Assembly: GCA_030531505.1 (NCBI GenBank)
Contig: JAUNNH010000002.1
Span: 55,964-119,963, forward strand
Source of the DNA: Eubacteriales bacterium
GTDB taxonomy: Bacteria > Bacillota > Clostridia > Oscillospirales > Oscillospiraceae
DNA: 64,000 nucleotides
Reading direction: 5' to 3'
The notes beneath the pieces were generated by a model, which was not told the origin of the DNA, searched no databases, and saw only the letters and a program-made list of their open reading frames with translations. The translations under genes and the position numbers were made by a program. How positions within the stretch are numbered: the first letter of the stretch is position 1; every line of letters starts with the position of its first letter. This document shows, in pieces, positions 25,225 to 33,922 of the stretch.

Positions 25225-25872
25225 ATGGATGAACTGAAGGAGCTCGGCGCTGTCCCGGCGGGGGGGATCCAGTGCCTGACCATCGTCGGGCAGATCGAGG
25301 GCCATCAGCTCCTGCCCGAGGACACCAAGACCACGCGCTACGAGCATCTCCTGCCGCTCATCGCGGCGATCGAGGAGTCGCCGGAGATCCGCGGGCTGCT
25401 GATCCTGCTCAACACCATGGGTGGGGACGTGGAGGCGGGCCTCGCCATCGCGGAGCTGATCGCCGGGATGAAGAAGCCGAGCGTCTCGCTGGTGCTGGGC
25501 GGTTCACATTCCATCGGCGTTCCGCTTGCGGTCGCCGCGCGGCGCAGCATGATCGCGCCTTCGGCGGCCATGACGATCCACCCCGTGCGCGTGAGCGGGG
25601 TCGTGATCGGCGTCCCGCAGACCTTCCGGTACTTCTCCCGCATGCAGGAGCGGATCGTAGGCTTCGTGACGGCGCACTCGCGCATACGGCGCGAGGACTA
25701 TCTGCGTCTTATGACCAGCACGGACGAGCTCGCCAACGACGTCGGCAGCGTCATCCATGGCGAGGAGGCCGTGCGCCTCGGTCTGATCGACCAGCTCGGC
25801 ACGCTCGCGGACGCGCTAGATTATCTGCACGCGGCGGAGAGCGGAGGGGCTCCGCCGTGCGCTTCGCCGTGA
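25225..25872 (+). CDS. TepA-like ClpP-family serine protease
   Basis: A 215-residue protein of the ClpP/crotonase fold, close to TepA (YmfB) of Bacillus subtilis. ClpP-like active-site positions are Ser96 (GGSHSIGVPLA) and His119 (TIHPVR). LLILLNTMGGDVEAGLAIAE is the family's strand-helix core. In Bacillus this gene also lies near spoIIIE/ftsK, as here. Its role, translocation-enhancing or membrane-associated proteolysis, is not settled. Translation initiates from a Shine-Dalgarno buried in the hairpin immediately upstream. Confidence 0.85.
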   Translation: MDELKELGAVPAGGIQCLTIVGQIEGHQLLPEDTKTTRYEHLLPLIAAIEESPEIRGLLILLNTMGGDVEAGLAIAELIAGMKKPSVSLVLGGSHSIGVPLAVAARRSMIAPSAAMTIHPVRVSGVVIGVPQTFRYFSRMQERIVGFVTAHSRIRREDYLRLMTSTDELANDVGSVIHGEEAVRLGLIDQLGTLADALDYLHAAESGGAPPCASP

Positions 25873-25894
25873 GCGAAAAACGCGGCAGGAGAGG

Positions 25895-26429
25895 CGGACA
25901 CCTTGCCGCGAGGGCCGTTCCCGGGCCTGCTTCGCGACGGCCCTCCAACGGCGCGGCTGCGGAAACAGGGCGCCGCCTGTATCTGCCACCGGCAGCGGCG
26001 GCGGACACCTTGCCGCGAGGGCCGTTCCCGGGCCTGCTTCGCGACGGCCCTCCAACGGCGCGGCTGCGGAAACAGGGCGCCGCCTGTATCTGCCACCGGC
26101 AGCGGCGGCGGACACCTTGCCGCGAGGGCCGTTCCCGGGCCTGCTTCGCGACGGCCCGCCAACGGCGCGGCTGCGGAAACAGGGCGCCGCCTGTATCTGC
26201 CACCGGCAGCGGCGGCGGACACCTTGCCGCGAGGGCCGTTCCCGGGCCTGCTTCGCGACGGCCCGCCAACGGCGCGGCTGCGGAAACAGGGCGCCGCCTG
26301 TATCTGCCACCGGCAGCGGCGGCGGACACCTTGCCGCGAGGGCCGTTCCCGGGCCTGCTTCGCGACGGCCCGCCAACGGCGCGGCTGCGGAAACAGGGCG
26401 CCGCCTGCATCTGCCACCGGCAGCGGCGG
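25895..26429. repeat. Five tandem copies of a 107-bp GC-rich repeat
   Basis: Units begin at 25895, 26002, 26109, 26216 and 26323, exactly 107 bases apart. They are nearly identical; units 1-2 have GGCCCTCCAAC where units 3-5 have GGCCCGCCAAC, and unit 5 has a T-to-C change near its end. Each unit can form two hairpins: GGGCCGT with ACGGCCC, and CTGCC with GGCAG. Because 107 is not a multiple of three and there are no stops, frames stay open on both strands, but nothing suggests protein coding. The array fills most of the tepA-uppP intergenic region. Confidence 0.95.
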
Positions 26430-26438
26430 CGCCCTGTT
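26392..26438 (+). other. Extended hairpin at the right edge of the repeat array
   Basis: The last repeat unit joins unique DNA so that AACAGGGCGCCGCC (26392-26405) pairs perfectly with GGCGGCGCCCTGTT (26425-26438), with an inner CTGCC/GGCAG stem. No T-run follows. Internal units lack the right arm. Confidence 0.6.
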
Positions 26439-26447
26439 CTTCCACTC

Positions 26448-26476
26448 TTGTTTTTGGCATAAACTTGTGTTATTAT
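26448..26476 (+). promoter_or_regulatory. Candidate uppP promoter
   Basis: TTGTTT (26448-26453), 17 bases, TATTAT (26471-26476), in the only AT-rich stretch between the repeat array and uppP. Confidence 0.45.
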
Positions 26477-26505
26477 AAAAGTTATGTAACGTGGGGGGTT
26501 ATGCC

Positions 26506-27339
26506 ATGAGCGTGGGAAATGCGATCCTGTTGGGTCTGGTGCAGGGGATCACGGAGTTTCTTCCGGTCTCCAGCTCGGGCCATCTGTCGATCCTGAATAA
26601 TCTGTTCGGTCTCACGACCGCCGAGAACGGGCACCTGCTCTTCGACGTGCTGCTGCACCTGGGGACGTTGATCTCCATCCTGGTGGTGTACGGGCAGGAC
26701 GTGAAGGACATGGTAGTGGAGACGCTCTCGCTCATGAACCTCGGCCCGCAGTCCGGCCTGCAGCGCGATCGGAAGCCCGGCGCGCGGCTCTTCTTCATGA
26801 TCGTGATCGCGACGCTGCCGCTGCTGCTCATCCTGCCGATCAAGGACCTGCTCGAGGGCCTGTACGACAAGAGCATCTTCCTCGGCGTAGCGCTGATCCT
26901 GACCGGCTGCATGCTCTACGTGTCCGACCGTATGACGCCCGGGACCAAGAACGTCGGCGGCATGACCCTGCTCGACGCGCTGATCATCGGCCTCTGCCAG
27001 TGCGTGGCCGTGATCCCCGGCCTGAGCCGCTCCGGCACCACGATCACCGCGGGCATCGCCACCGGGCTGAAGCGCGATTTCGCGGTGAAGTTCTCCTTCC
27101 TGCTCTCGATCCCCGCTGTGCTGGGCGCGAACATCCTGAGCCTGATCGACGCTTTCCGCGACGGTGTGGACTGGAGCTTGGTCCCGGCCTATCTGATCGG
27201 TATGGCCGCGGCGATGATCTCCGGCATCGTCGCCATTGAGCTTCTCAAATACATAGCCCGCCGCGGCAAGTTTGGCGGCTTCGCGTACTACTGCTGGGTG
27301 GTGGGCGCCCTGTCCATCATCCTGACGATGATCTTCTGA
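26506..27339 (+). CDS. uppP: Undecaprenyl-diphosphatase UppP/BacA
   Basis: A 277-residue integral membrane phosphatase that recycles undecaprenyl pyrophosphate to the monophosphate carrier for cell-wall synthesis; overproduction gives bacitracin resistance in known cases. Motifs: QGITEFLPVSSSGHL near 14-28 and PGLSRSGTTITAG in the second half. ATG at 26506 is chosen because GGGGGG lies 7-12 bases upstream. ftsK follows 17 bases later. Confidence 0.95.
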   Translation: MSVGNAILLGLVQGITEFLPVSSSGHLSILNNLFGLTTAENGHLLFDVLLHLGTLISILVVYGQDVKDMVVETLSLMNLGPQSGLQRDRKPGARLFFMIVIATLPLLLILPIKDLLEGLYDKSIFLGVALILTGCMLYVSDRMTPGTKNVGGMTLLDALIIGLCQCVAVIPGLSRSGTTITAGIATGLKRDFAVKFSFLLSIPAVLGANILSLIDAFRDGVDWSLVPAYLIGMAAAMISGIVAIELLKYIARRGKFGGFAYYCWVVGALSIILTMIF

Positions 27340-27356
27340 TAAGAAAAGGAAATACT

Positions 27357-30023
27357 ATGGCTAAAAGCAAAACGAGCACAAGCAAAAAGAAAAGCAGCGC
27401 CAAGAGCGTCAAGACGGCGGCCAAGCCGAAGAAGGCGCCCCGCTCCGTCCAGATGGCGCCCCCGCCCGAGCCGCCCCAGCCCATCCACCGGGAGCTCACG
27501 GGCCTGCTGTTCCTGCTGCTTGCGGTCTTTCTGGGCATCAGTCTCTTCAATAACGAGGGGACCCTCATCGTCTATGTCTCCAACTTCATCAAGGGCATGG
27601 TCGGCTGGGGCTTCTGGCTCGCCGTCCCGGTCTTCCTCTTCATCGCGCTGATCCTGTTTTTCCATGGCGGCCGTCCGGTCGAGGGCCGCGTCTTCGCGGC
27701 GCTGATGCTGCCGATCCTCTTTGGGGCCATGGTGCATCTGCTGCTGGGCGACCCCGCGACGGAGGACTTCGACCTCTCGCTGCAGACGGGCATCCTCTTT
27801 GCCGACGGGCAGCAGCTGCAGTCCGGCGGTACGCTGGGCGGGCTGATCGCCATCGGCCTCACCAAAGCCCTCAGTGCATACGGCGCCTGGCCGCTGCTGA
27901 TCGTGCTCTTTATCCTCTGCCTGATCCTCACCCTGCGCGGCACGCTCTCCGGCGTGCGCCGGAAGATCGCCGAGGCCCCGGTCTACAGCGCGGCCGCCGC
28001 GATCGTCCGCGGACAGGAGAGCGTCACGGTGCCGGAGCTCGGGGACGAGGATACGGGCCTGGCGCCCAGGACCGTCCGGCGCGGGAAGGACCGCATCGAG
28101 CGCTATGACAGCAGTGCCTTCAACCTCCCCCTGGGTGAGGACGACGACGCGCTCTCGCTCGCCGGCCCCGCCGAGGAGGAGCCGGTCAAGACACCGGTGA
28201 AGCCGAAGCGCGCCCCCGTGCGCCGCAAAAAGAAGGAGGACGAGGAGCCCTCCGCGCCCTACACGACCAAGGAAGCGCCGGAGATCGCCGGGCAGGAGGT
28301 CGTCGACGATTTCCATATACTCAAGGACATCGGCAAAAAGACCGAAAAGCCGACCGTGACCGTCAGCACCGAGATCGCCGATCCCCCGAAGGCGAAGAAG
28401 ATGAAGCCGGAGGAGATCGCGTCCGAGGCGGCGGCGATGGCAAACGCCATCGCGGCCGGCGGCAGCGCCGGCGAGGAATACCGCTTCCCGCCCACGGATC
28501 TGCTGCGCACCTCGAGCGCCGCGGCCGCGGACAGCCGGGACGAGATCCAGACCAACCGCGAGCGGCTGGAGGGCGCGCTGCACAGCTTCGGCATCAGCTC
28601 CGCCATCGTGGGTGTGACGCGCGGCCCCACCGTCACCCGCTACGACATCGAACTCGAGCAGGGCGTGAAGCTCTCGCGCGTGACGAACCTTGCGGGCGAT
28701 CTCGCGCTCGCGCTCGGCGTCGTGAACGTGCGCATCGCGCCGATCCCCGACAAGATCTCCACCGTCGGCATCGAGGTGCCGAACCGCCTCGTGAGCACGG
28801 TCTACCTGCGCGACATCCTCGAGTCGCCCCGCTTCCAGAGCGCCAAGTCGAAGCTGAGCTTTGCCCTCGGCAAGGACATAGGCGGTGAGTGCATCGTCGG
28901 CAACATCGCGAAGCTCCCGCACATGCTCATCGCCGGCACCACCGGCTCGGGCAAGTCCGTCTGCATGAACTCGCTGATCCTGTCGCTGCTCTACAAGGCG
29001 CGGCCGGACGAGGTGCGCCTCATCATGATCGACCCGAAGATGGTCGAGCTCGGCGTCTATAACGGCATCCCGCATCTCTACGTCCCCGTGGTCACCGACC
29101 CGAAGAAGGCGGCCGGCGCGCTGCAGTGGTCCGTGGTGGAGATGCTCAAGCGCTACCGCAGCTTTTCCGAGGTCGGCGTGCGCGACCTGGAGAGCTATAA
29201 CAAGCACTGCCGCGCGGCGGGCGAGCCGACGCTCCCGGCGGTCGTCATCGTGATCGACGAGCTGGCTGACCTGATGCTCGTGGCCTCCAAGGAGGTCGAG
29301 GAGAGCATCTGCCGCGTGGCCCAGATGGGCCGCGCCGCGGGCATGCACCTGGTCATCGCCACGCAGCGCCCCTCGGCGGACGTGATCACCGGCCTCATGA
29401 AGGCCAACATCCCCTCGCGCATCGCCTTCGCGGTCTCGAGCTCGCTCGAGAGCCGCATCATCCTCGACCAGACCGGCGCGGAGAAACTCGTCGGCATGGG
29501 CGATATGCTCTTCTCGCCCGTGGGTCTCGGCAAGCCCGTGCGCATTCAGGGCGCCTTCGTCTCCGACGAGGAGCGCGAGGACGTCATACAGTTCATCAAG
29601 GAGAACACGAGCGAGCCGGAGCTGAATCAGGACCTCCGGGACATGATGGAAAAGGCCGCCGAGGACAAGGGCGCAGCGGACGCGAAGGGCGCCGCGAAGG
29701 ACGAGGACGGCGCCGCGGCCACCGGCTACGACGAGATGCTGCCGCAGGCGGCGGAGGTCGTGCTGGAGATGGGTTCCTGCTCGGTGTCCATGCTGCAGCG
29801 CCGCCTCAAGCTCGGCTACTCCCGCGCCGCGCGCATCGTAGACCAGATGGAGGAGCTTGGCATCGTCGGCCCCTACGAGGGCGCGAAGCCCCGCTCGGTG
29901 CCCATCGACCGCGCGGGCTGGCAGGCGCTGCAGGTGAAGCTCGGCCTCGCGAGTGCAGACGAGTTTGCCCTCGCCGCCGAGATGAACGCCGATACCCCGC
30001 CCTACGAGAGCGAAGAAGAATAA
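27357..30023 (+). CDS. ftsK: FtsK/SpoIIIE-family DNA translocase
   Basis: An 888-residue septal DNA pump that moves chromosomes through the division or sporulation septum. A Lys-rich start is followed by four membrane helices (about 43-200), a long charged and Pro/Ala linker, then the motor domain with Walker A GTTGSGKS near 530 and Walker B VVIVIDELADLM. The winged-helix gamma domain, which reads KOPS/SRS-type polarity sites, is at the end (SCSVSMLQRRLKLGYSRAAR). AAAAGGAAA precedes the start. Order tepA, uppP, ftsK, mrnC suggests a housekeeping cluster. Confidence 0.94.
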   Translation: MAKSKTSTSKKKSSAKSVKTAAKPKKAPRSVQMAPPPEPPQPIHRELTGLLFLLLAVFLGISLFNNEGTLIVYVSNFIKGMVGWGFWLAVPVFLFIALILFFHGGRPVEGRVFAALMLPILFGAMVHLLLGDPATEDFDLSLQTGILFADGQQLQSGGTLGGLIAIGLTKALSAYGAWPLLIVLFILCLILTLRGTLSGVRRKIAEAPVYSAAAAIVRGQESVTVPELGDEDTGLAPRTVRRGKDRIERYDSSAFNLPLGEDDDALSLAGPAEEEPVKTPVKPKRAPVRRKKKEDEEPSAPYTTKEAPEIAGQEVVDDFHILKDIGKKTEKPTVTVSTEIADPPKAKKMKPEEIASEAAAMANAIAAGGSAGEEYRFPPTDLLRTSSAAAADSRDEIQTNRERLEGALHSFGISSAIVGVTRGPTVTRYDIELEQGVKLSRVTNLAGDLALALGVVNVRIAPIPDKISTVGIEVPNRLVSTVYLRDILESPRFQSAKSKLSFALGKDIGGECIVGNIAKLPHMLIAGTTGSGKSVCMNSLILSLLYKARPDEVRLIMIDPKMVELGVYNGIPHLYVPVVTDPKKAAGALQWSVVEMLKRYRSFSEVGVRDLESYNKHCRAAGEPTLPAVVIVIDELADLMLVASKEVEESICRVAQMGRAAGMHLVIATQRPSADVITGLMKANIPSRIAFAVSSSLESRIILDQTGAEKLVGMGDMLFSPVGLGKPVRIQGAFVSDEEREDVIQFIKENTSEPELNQDLRDMMEKAAEDKGAADAKGAAKDEDGAAATGYDEMLPQAAEVVLEMGSCSVSMLQRRLKLGYSRAARIVDQMEELGIVGPYEGAKPRSVPIDRAGWQALQVKLGLASADEFALAAEMNADTPPYESEEE

Positions 30024-30028
30024 GAACG

Positions 30029-30055
30029 ACAAAGGGCGCGTCCACGCCCTTTTGT
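30029..30055 (+). terminator. Weak terminator-like hairpin after ftsK
   Basis: ACAAAGGGCG pairs with CGCCCTTTTGT around CGTCCA, with only four T. Partial readthrough into the mrnC gene is likely. Confidence 0.5.
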
Positions 30056-30075
30056 CATGCTGAGGAAGACATACG

Positions 30076-30474
30076 ATGGATTATTTTGCTCCGCAGATGT
30101 CCGCGCAGGACCTGAACAAGATCAGCATGCTGGGCCTCGCCCATATCGGGGACGGGGTCTACGAGCTGCTGATCCGCACCATGCTCTGCACCCAGGGCCA
30201 CGCCGCCGTGGGCGAGCTGCATCGCTTGACGGTTAAGCATGTCAAGGCTCCGGCCCAGGCGAAGGTGATGGAGAAGCTGCTGCCCCTGCTCACGGAGGAG
30301 GAGCTCGCGCTCTATAAGCGCGGGCGCAACGCCCATGTCCACGGCGTGCCGCAGGGCGCGAGCGTCGGGGAGTACCACGCCGCCACCGGCCTGGAGGCTC
30401 TCTTCGGCTGGCTCTATCTGCAGGGCCGGCACGAGCGGCTGAACACGCTCTTCGCCGCCGCGATGGAGGGCTGA
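30076..30474 (+). CDS. mrnC: Mini-ribonuclease III
   Basis: A 132-residue RNase III-like enzyme without a double-stranded RNA-binding domain; in Firmicutes it matures 23S rRNA ends. The catalytic signature LAHIGDGVYELLIR carries Asp26. A second acidic patch lies near the C-terminus (YHAATGLEALFGWLYL). The ATG follows GAGGAAG. The rqcH gene begins two bases after its stop. Confidence 0.92.
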   Translation: MDYFAPQMSAQDLNKISMLGLAHIGDGVYELLIRTMLCTQGHAAVGELHRLTVKHVKAPAQAKVMEKLLPLLTEEELALYKRGRNAHVHGVPQGASVGEYHAATGLEALFGWLYLQGRHERLNTLFAAAMEG

Positions 30475-30476
30475 GC

Positions 30477-32198
30477 ATGCCGCTGGACGCTATCTGCCTT
30501 TCCGCGCTGACGGAGGAGCTGCGGCCCGCGCTTGAGGGCGCGAAGATCGACAAGGTGCAGCAGCCCGAGCGGGATATGCTGCTCCTCTCCCTGCGTTCTG
30601 CGCGGGGGAACGTACGCCTGCTGCTCGCCGCGGGCACCGGCAACGCCCGCGTCCATCTGACGCAGGCGAGCTTTGAAAACCCGGCCGAGCCGCCGATGTT
30701 CTGCATGCTGCTGCGCAAGCATCTCGTCGGCGCGCGCATCGTCTCGCTCATGCAGCCGGCGCGCGAGCGCCTGCTGATCCTCGAGCTCGACAGCCGCGAT
30801 GAGCTGGGCGACAGCGCCCGCAAGCAGCTGGTGGTCGAGATGATCGGCCGCAGCTCAAACGTGATCCTCGTGGGGCCGGACGGGCGCATCCTCGACTGCA
30901 TGCGCCGGGTGGACTTCGCGGGGGACGCATTGCGGCGGCTGCTGCCGGGCATGCTCTACCGCCTGCCTCCGCGGCAGGACAAGCCCGCCTTTCTCGACAC
31001 CGCGCCGGAGGAACGCCGCGCGCTGGCGGAGGCGGCGGACCGGAGCGTCCCGGCGGACAAGTGGCTGCTCGCACACTTCGCGGGGCTCTCGCCGCTTCTG
31101 TGCCGGGAGCTGAGCTTCCGCTGCGGTGGGGACTATGAGCTGCTACCGCTGCAGATGGACGCGCTCGCGGAGACGGTCCGGGATCGGGACTTCACGCCGA
31201 CTCTGCTCCTGCAGGACGGCCGCCCGCTGGACTTTAGCTTTCTGCCGATCCGGCAGTACGGCGAGGCCGCGCAGGCGGAGCGCTGCGCGAGCTTTTCGGA
31301 GCTGCTGGACGCCTTCTACAGCCGCCGCGACCGGGCCGAGCAGCAGCGCCGGCGCTCGCACGAGCTCACACGTACCGTGCGCACCGCGCGCGACCGACTC
31401 GCCCGCAAGCTCGCCGGGCAGCGCGAGGATCTCAAACGCACCGAGGGCCGGGAGGAGATCCGCAAACAGGCCGAACTCATCACGGCCAATCTCTATCGTC
31501 TGAAAAAGGGCGCGCACAGCCTCGTCTGCGAGGACTACTATCAGGAGGGAAGCCCGGAGATCACGATCCCGCTCGATCCGCTCAAGACTCCGCAGCAGAA
31601 CGCCGCCGCGCTTTACAAGGAATACAACAAGCTCAAAGGCGCCGAGCAGCACCTGACCGTGCTGATCGCGGAGGGGGAGAAGCAGCTCGACTATCTGGAG
31701 AGCGTGCTGGACGAGCTGGGGCGCGCCGAAAGCGAGAAAGACCTCGCCGACCTGCGCCGGGAGCTCACGGAGACGGGCTTCCTCCGCCAGGCCAAAAGCG
31801 AGCGGCCCGTGCGCGGCCGCGCCCAGGCCCCGCTGCGCTTCGTGTCCGACGATGGGCTCGAGATCCTGGTCGGGCGCAGCAACACGCAAAACGACGAGCT
31901 GACGACGAAGATCGCCCGCCGCACGGACTACTGGCTGCACACGCAGAAGGTCCACGGCAGCCACGTGATCGTCCGCTGCGACGGCCTCGAGCCGCCGGAG
32001 ACGACACTCATGCAGGCGGCCTCCCTCGCCGTGTACTACTCGCAGGGGCGCGACGGCGGGAAGATCCCCGTGGACTGCACGATGATCCGCTTCGTGCGCA
32101 AGCCCGCCGGGGCTCTGCCCGGCAAGGTGCTCTATACCGACTACCGCACGCTCCTCACCGAGAGCGATGAGGAGCTGGTCCGGCGGCTGAAGAAATAG
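30477..32198 (+). CDS. rqcH: RqcH/NFACT ribosome quality-control protein
   Basis: A 573-residue protein of the NEMF/Rqc2 family, formerly called fibronectin-binding protein. It binds stalled 50S subunits and adds C-terminal alanine tails. The NFACT-N domain fills about 1-270, a coiled-coil region with RDRAEQQRRRSHEL about 280-440, and the NFACT-R domain the rest, with TDYWLHTQKVHGSHVIVR near 480. It is probably translated together with mrnC. Confidence 0.93.
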   Translation: MPLDAICLSALTEELRPALEGAKIDKVQQPERDMLLLSLRSARGNVRLLLAAGTGNARVHLTQASFENPAEPPMFCMLLRKHLVGARIVSLMQPARERLLILELDSRDELGDSARKQLVVEMIGRSSNVILVGPDGRILDCMRRVDFAGDALRRLLPGMLYRLPPRQDKPAFLDTAPEERRALAEAADRSVPADKWLLAHFAGLSPLLCRELSFRCGGDYELLPLQMDALAETVRDRDFTPTLLLQDGRPLDFSFLPIRQYGEAAQAERCASFSELLDAFYSRRDRAEQQRRRSHELTRTVRTARDRLARKLAGQREDLKRTEGREEIRKQAELITANLYRLKKGAHSLVCEDYYQEGSPEITIPLDPLKTPQQNAAALYKEYNKLKGAEQHLTVLIAEGEKQLDYLESVLDELGRAESEKDLADLRRELTETGFLRQAKSERPVRGRAQAPLRFVSDDGLEILVGRSNTQNDELTTKIARRTDYWLHTQKVHGSHVIVRCDGLEPPETTLMQAASLAVYYSQGRDGGKIPVDCTMIRFVRKPAGALPGKVLYTDYRTLLTESDEELVRRLKK

Positions 32199-32226
32199 AC
32201 GATGGCATCCTGTGTCAGCGCAGTGA

Positions 32227-32268
32227 GGCGAAGGCTCTCCCGGACAAACGGGGGAGCCTTCGCCTCCT
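32227..32268 (+). other. Long stem-loop after rqcH
   Basis: An 18-base arm starting GAGGCGAAGGCTC pairs with its complement ending in GAGCCTTCGCCTC, with one G-U pair. There is no T-run, so it may be a 3'-end stabiliser or a factor-dependent terminator. Confidence 0.6.
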
Positions 32269-32303
32269 GCCGTATCGGTATATACCTTCTTCTATCCGCT
32301 CGC

Positions 32304-32329
32304 GCAACCTTTTCCGCCGTTTTGCGTGT
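32304..32329 (+). promoter_or_regulatory. ECF-type promoter of the first sigma factor pair
   Basis: GCAACC (32304-32309), 15 bases, CGTGT (32325-32329). The AAC -35 and CGT -10 are typical of ECF sigma factors, and the second sigma gene has the same elements, so the pair is probably autoregulated. Confidence 0.6.
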
Positions 32330-32369
32330 ATAGAGGTGAAAGCGCTTTTATAAAACATAGGAGGTCGCC

Positions 32370-32927
32370 ATGGAAGACTCTGCGATCGTCGATCTGTATT
32401 GGCGGCGTTCGGAACAGGCTCTGGCCGAGACCGAGCGGAAATACGGGAACTACTGTCACAGCATTGCGCAGCGCATCTGCGGCAGCGAGCGGGACGCCGA
32501 GGAGTGCGTGAGCGATACCTGGCTCGCGGCCTGGAACGCCATGCCGGACAAGCGCCCGGCGCGGCTGGGCGTCTTTCTCGGCTGCCTGACGCGGCACGCG
32601 GCCATCAGCCGCCTGCGCGCCGAGCGCAGCCTCAAGCGCGGCGGCGCGGAGGGGGAGCTGCCCCTGGACGAGTTGGCCGCGGTCCTGCCGGCGGAGGAGG
32701 ATCCCGCGAGCGAGGCCGAGGCCCGGCTGCTGGGAGAGGCGATAAAGAATTATGTAAACTCACTTGGCGAGATCGAACGCCACGTCTTCCTCGGCCGCTA
32801 CTTCTACGGCCTGCCGGTCACGACCATCGCCGCGCGCTGCGGCTTTACGGAGAGCAAGACGAAGAGCCTGCTGCACCGTCTGCGCGGGCGGCTGCGCCGC
32901 TGCCTGGAAAAGGAGGGACTGCTGTGA
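32370..32927 (+). CDS. ECF-type RNA polymerase sigma factor, paralogue 1
   Basis: A 185-residue sigma-70-family factor with regions 2 and 4 only. Region 2 includes ERDAEECVSDTWLAAWN near 42-58; region 4 has the helix-turn-helix VTTIAARCGFTESKTKSLLHRLRGRL. GGAGGTC lies before the ATG. Its stop overlaps the GTG of the membrane partner (GTGA), a coupled sigma/anti-sigma arrangement. It shares long stretches with the gene at 33923, so the two arose by duplication. Confidence 0.9.
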   Translation: MEDSAIVDLYWRRSEQALAETERKYGNYCHSIAQRICGSERDAEECVSDTWLAAWNAMPDKRPARLGVFLGCLTRHAAISRLRAERSLKRGGAEGELPLDELAAVLPAEEDPASEAEARLLGEAIKNYVNSLGEIERHVFLGRYFYGLPVTTIAARCGFTESKTKSLLHRLRGRLRRCLEKEGLL

Positions 32928-33772
32928 ACCGATACGATCTGATGGACGCGCTGAACCGGGTGGACGAGGCGCAGCTCGAGGCGACCGGGCGCTTTTTTGA
33001 ATGCGGAAAGGAGCAGACGATGACAAGAAAACCGATACGGACCGTGCGCCTTGTGCTGATCGCGGCGGCGGTCATGCTCATGCTTGGCGCGACGGCTTAC
33101 GCCTCCGGCCTGCTCGGGCTGAAGGGCCGGGTGGTCGAGCCGGAGGAGACCTTCCCCGTGAGCTTTCGCTCCATGGAGGGGGACGAGGAGCCGATCGAGG
33201 GCAACTGGACCGGGACCTACGCCCTGGAGTTCGAGAGCCCGGAGACCTGTCCGCCCGTGCGTTACCGCTTCGGCTGGCTGCCGGAAGGCATGGCGGTCCC
33301 GGACTATGCGCTGGCCGGGGACGGCTGGGTAAAGCGCTGGGACTACGAGGGGAAGCCGGGCTTTGTTCCCTGGGGCGCGCACGCGGAGGTGGGCGATCCA
33401 GAGGACCGCGACCACTTCTTCGTCAGCGACATGTACTACGCCCCGCAGTTTGTAAACGGCGGCGCGCTGATCCTGCTGGATACGGTCGTGGACAGCGTCG
33501 AGCAGGAGACCTGGGGGGAGCTCTCGGTCCTCAAGCTCAGCTCAAGCAAGTGGGAAAACTTCCAGCACGAGCAGACGGCCTTTGATCTGCCGCGGCATTT
33601 TGTTGTGCTCTTCCACCCCGAGCAGGGCTGGATCTTCGTCGTCCGGGGGACCTTCCCGATGGAGGAACTCGTGAAGATCGCGGAGAACCTCGAGGTCGAG
33701 CAGACCGAGGGCCTGGTGGAGCATGGCCAGTTTGAAAACCCCTACGATTTCTTCGACGCCGCCCGCGGCTGA
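32924..33772 (+). CDS. Membrane protein paired with sigma factor 1 (probable anti-sigma)
   Basis: A 282-residue protein: about 36 cytoplasmic residues, a membrane helix at about 41-62, then a large outside domain. The GTG start at 32924 overlaps the sigma stop and follows AAGGAGG. The outside domain shares YAPQFVNGGA and FYPEQGWI/FHPEQGWI patterns with the partner of the second sigma factor. No zinc-binding anti-sigma motif is visible. Anti-sigma function is inferred from position and topology. Confidence 0.75.
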   Translation: MNRYDLMDALNRVDEAQLEATGRFFECGKEQTMTRKPIRTVRLVLIAAAVMLMLGATAYASGLLGLKGRVVEPEETFPVSFRSMEGDEEPIEGNWTGTYALEFESPETCPPVRYRFGWLPEGMAVPDYALAGDGWVKRWDYEGKPGFVPWGAHAEVGDPEDRDHFFVSDMYYAPQFVNGGALILLDTVVDSVEQETWGELSVLKLSSSKWENFQHEQTAFDLPRHFVVLFHPEQGWIFVVRGTFPMEELVKIAENLEVEQTEGLVEHGQFENPYDFFDAARG

Positions 33773-33800
33773 GCACAAGGTCTTACGGCCCGCAGAGCGC

Positions 33801-33837
33801 AGGATCCCCCGGCCGCACGGGCCGGGGGATCCTTTTT
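33801..33837 (+). terminator. Terminator after the first sigma pair
   Basis: Perfect 14-base arms AGGATCCCCCGGCC and complement with a 5-base loop, followed by T5. Confidence 0.92.
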
Positions 33838-33858
33838 AAAAAAGTCTTTTGAAAGCGT

Positions 33859-33886
33859 GCAACCTGTGCCATGCTTTTGGCGTCTT
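33859..33886 (+). promoter_or_regulatory. ECF-type promoter of the second sigma factor pair
   Basis: GCAACC (33859-33864), 16 bases, CGTCTT (33881-33886); start codon 37 bases downstream, as for the first pair (about 40). Confidence 0.6.
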
Positions 33887-33922
33887 TTTGGATGAGAGCA
33901 TAGAACAAAGGAGGTGTCCGCC

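Noticed and set aside
25895..26429. CRISPR array
   Set aside because: Units are 107 bp and contiguous with no variable spacers, and no cas genes are present.
25751..26509. Long open frames on both strands across the repeat array
   Set aside because: They arise because the 107-bp repeat has no stops and its period shifts frame; the predicted proteins are repeats of the same low-complexity Arg/Pro/Gly text with no start context.
27288..30032. A 914-codon open frame antisense to ftsK, and similar long antisense frames elsewhere (for example opposite the ABC exporter genes)
   Set aside because: They mirror the GC-rich third positions of the real genes, are His/Arg/Asp-biased, and lack ribosome binding sites and recognisable domains.
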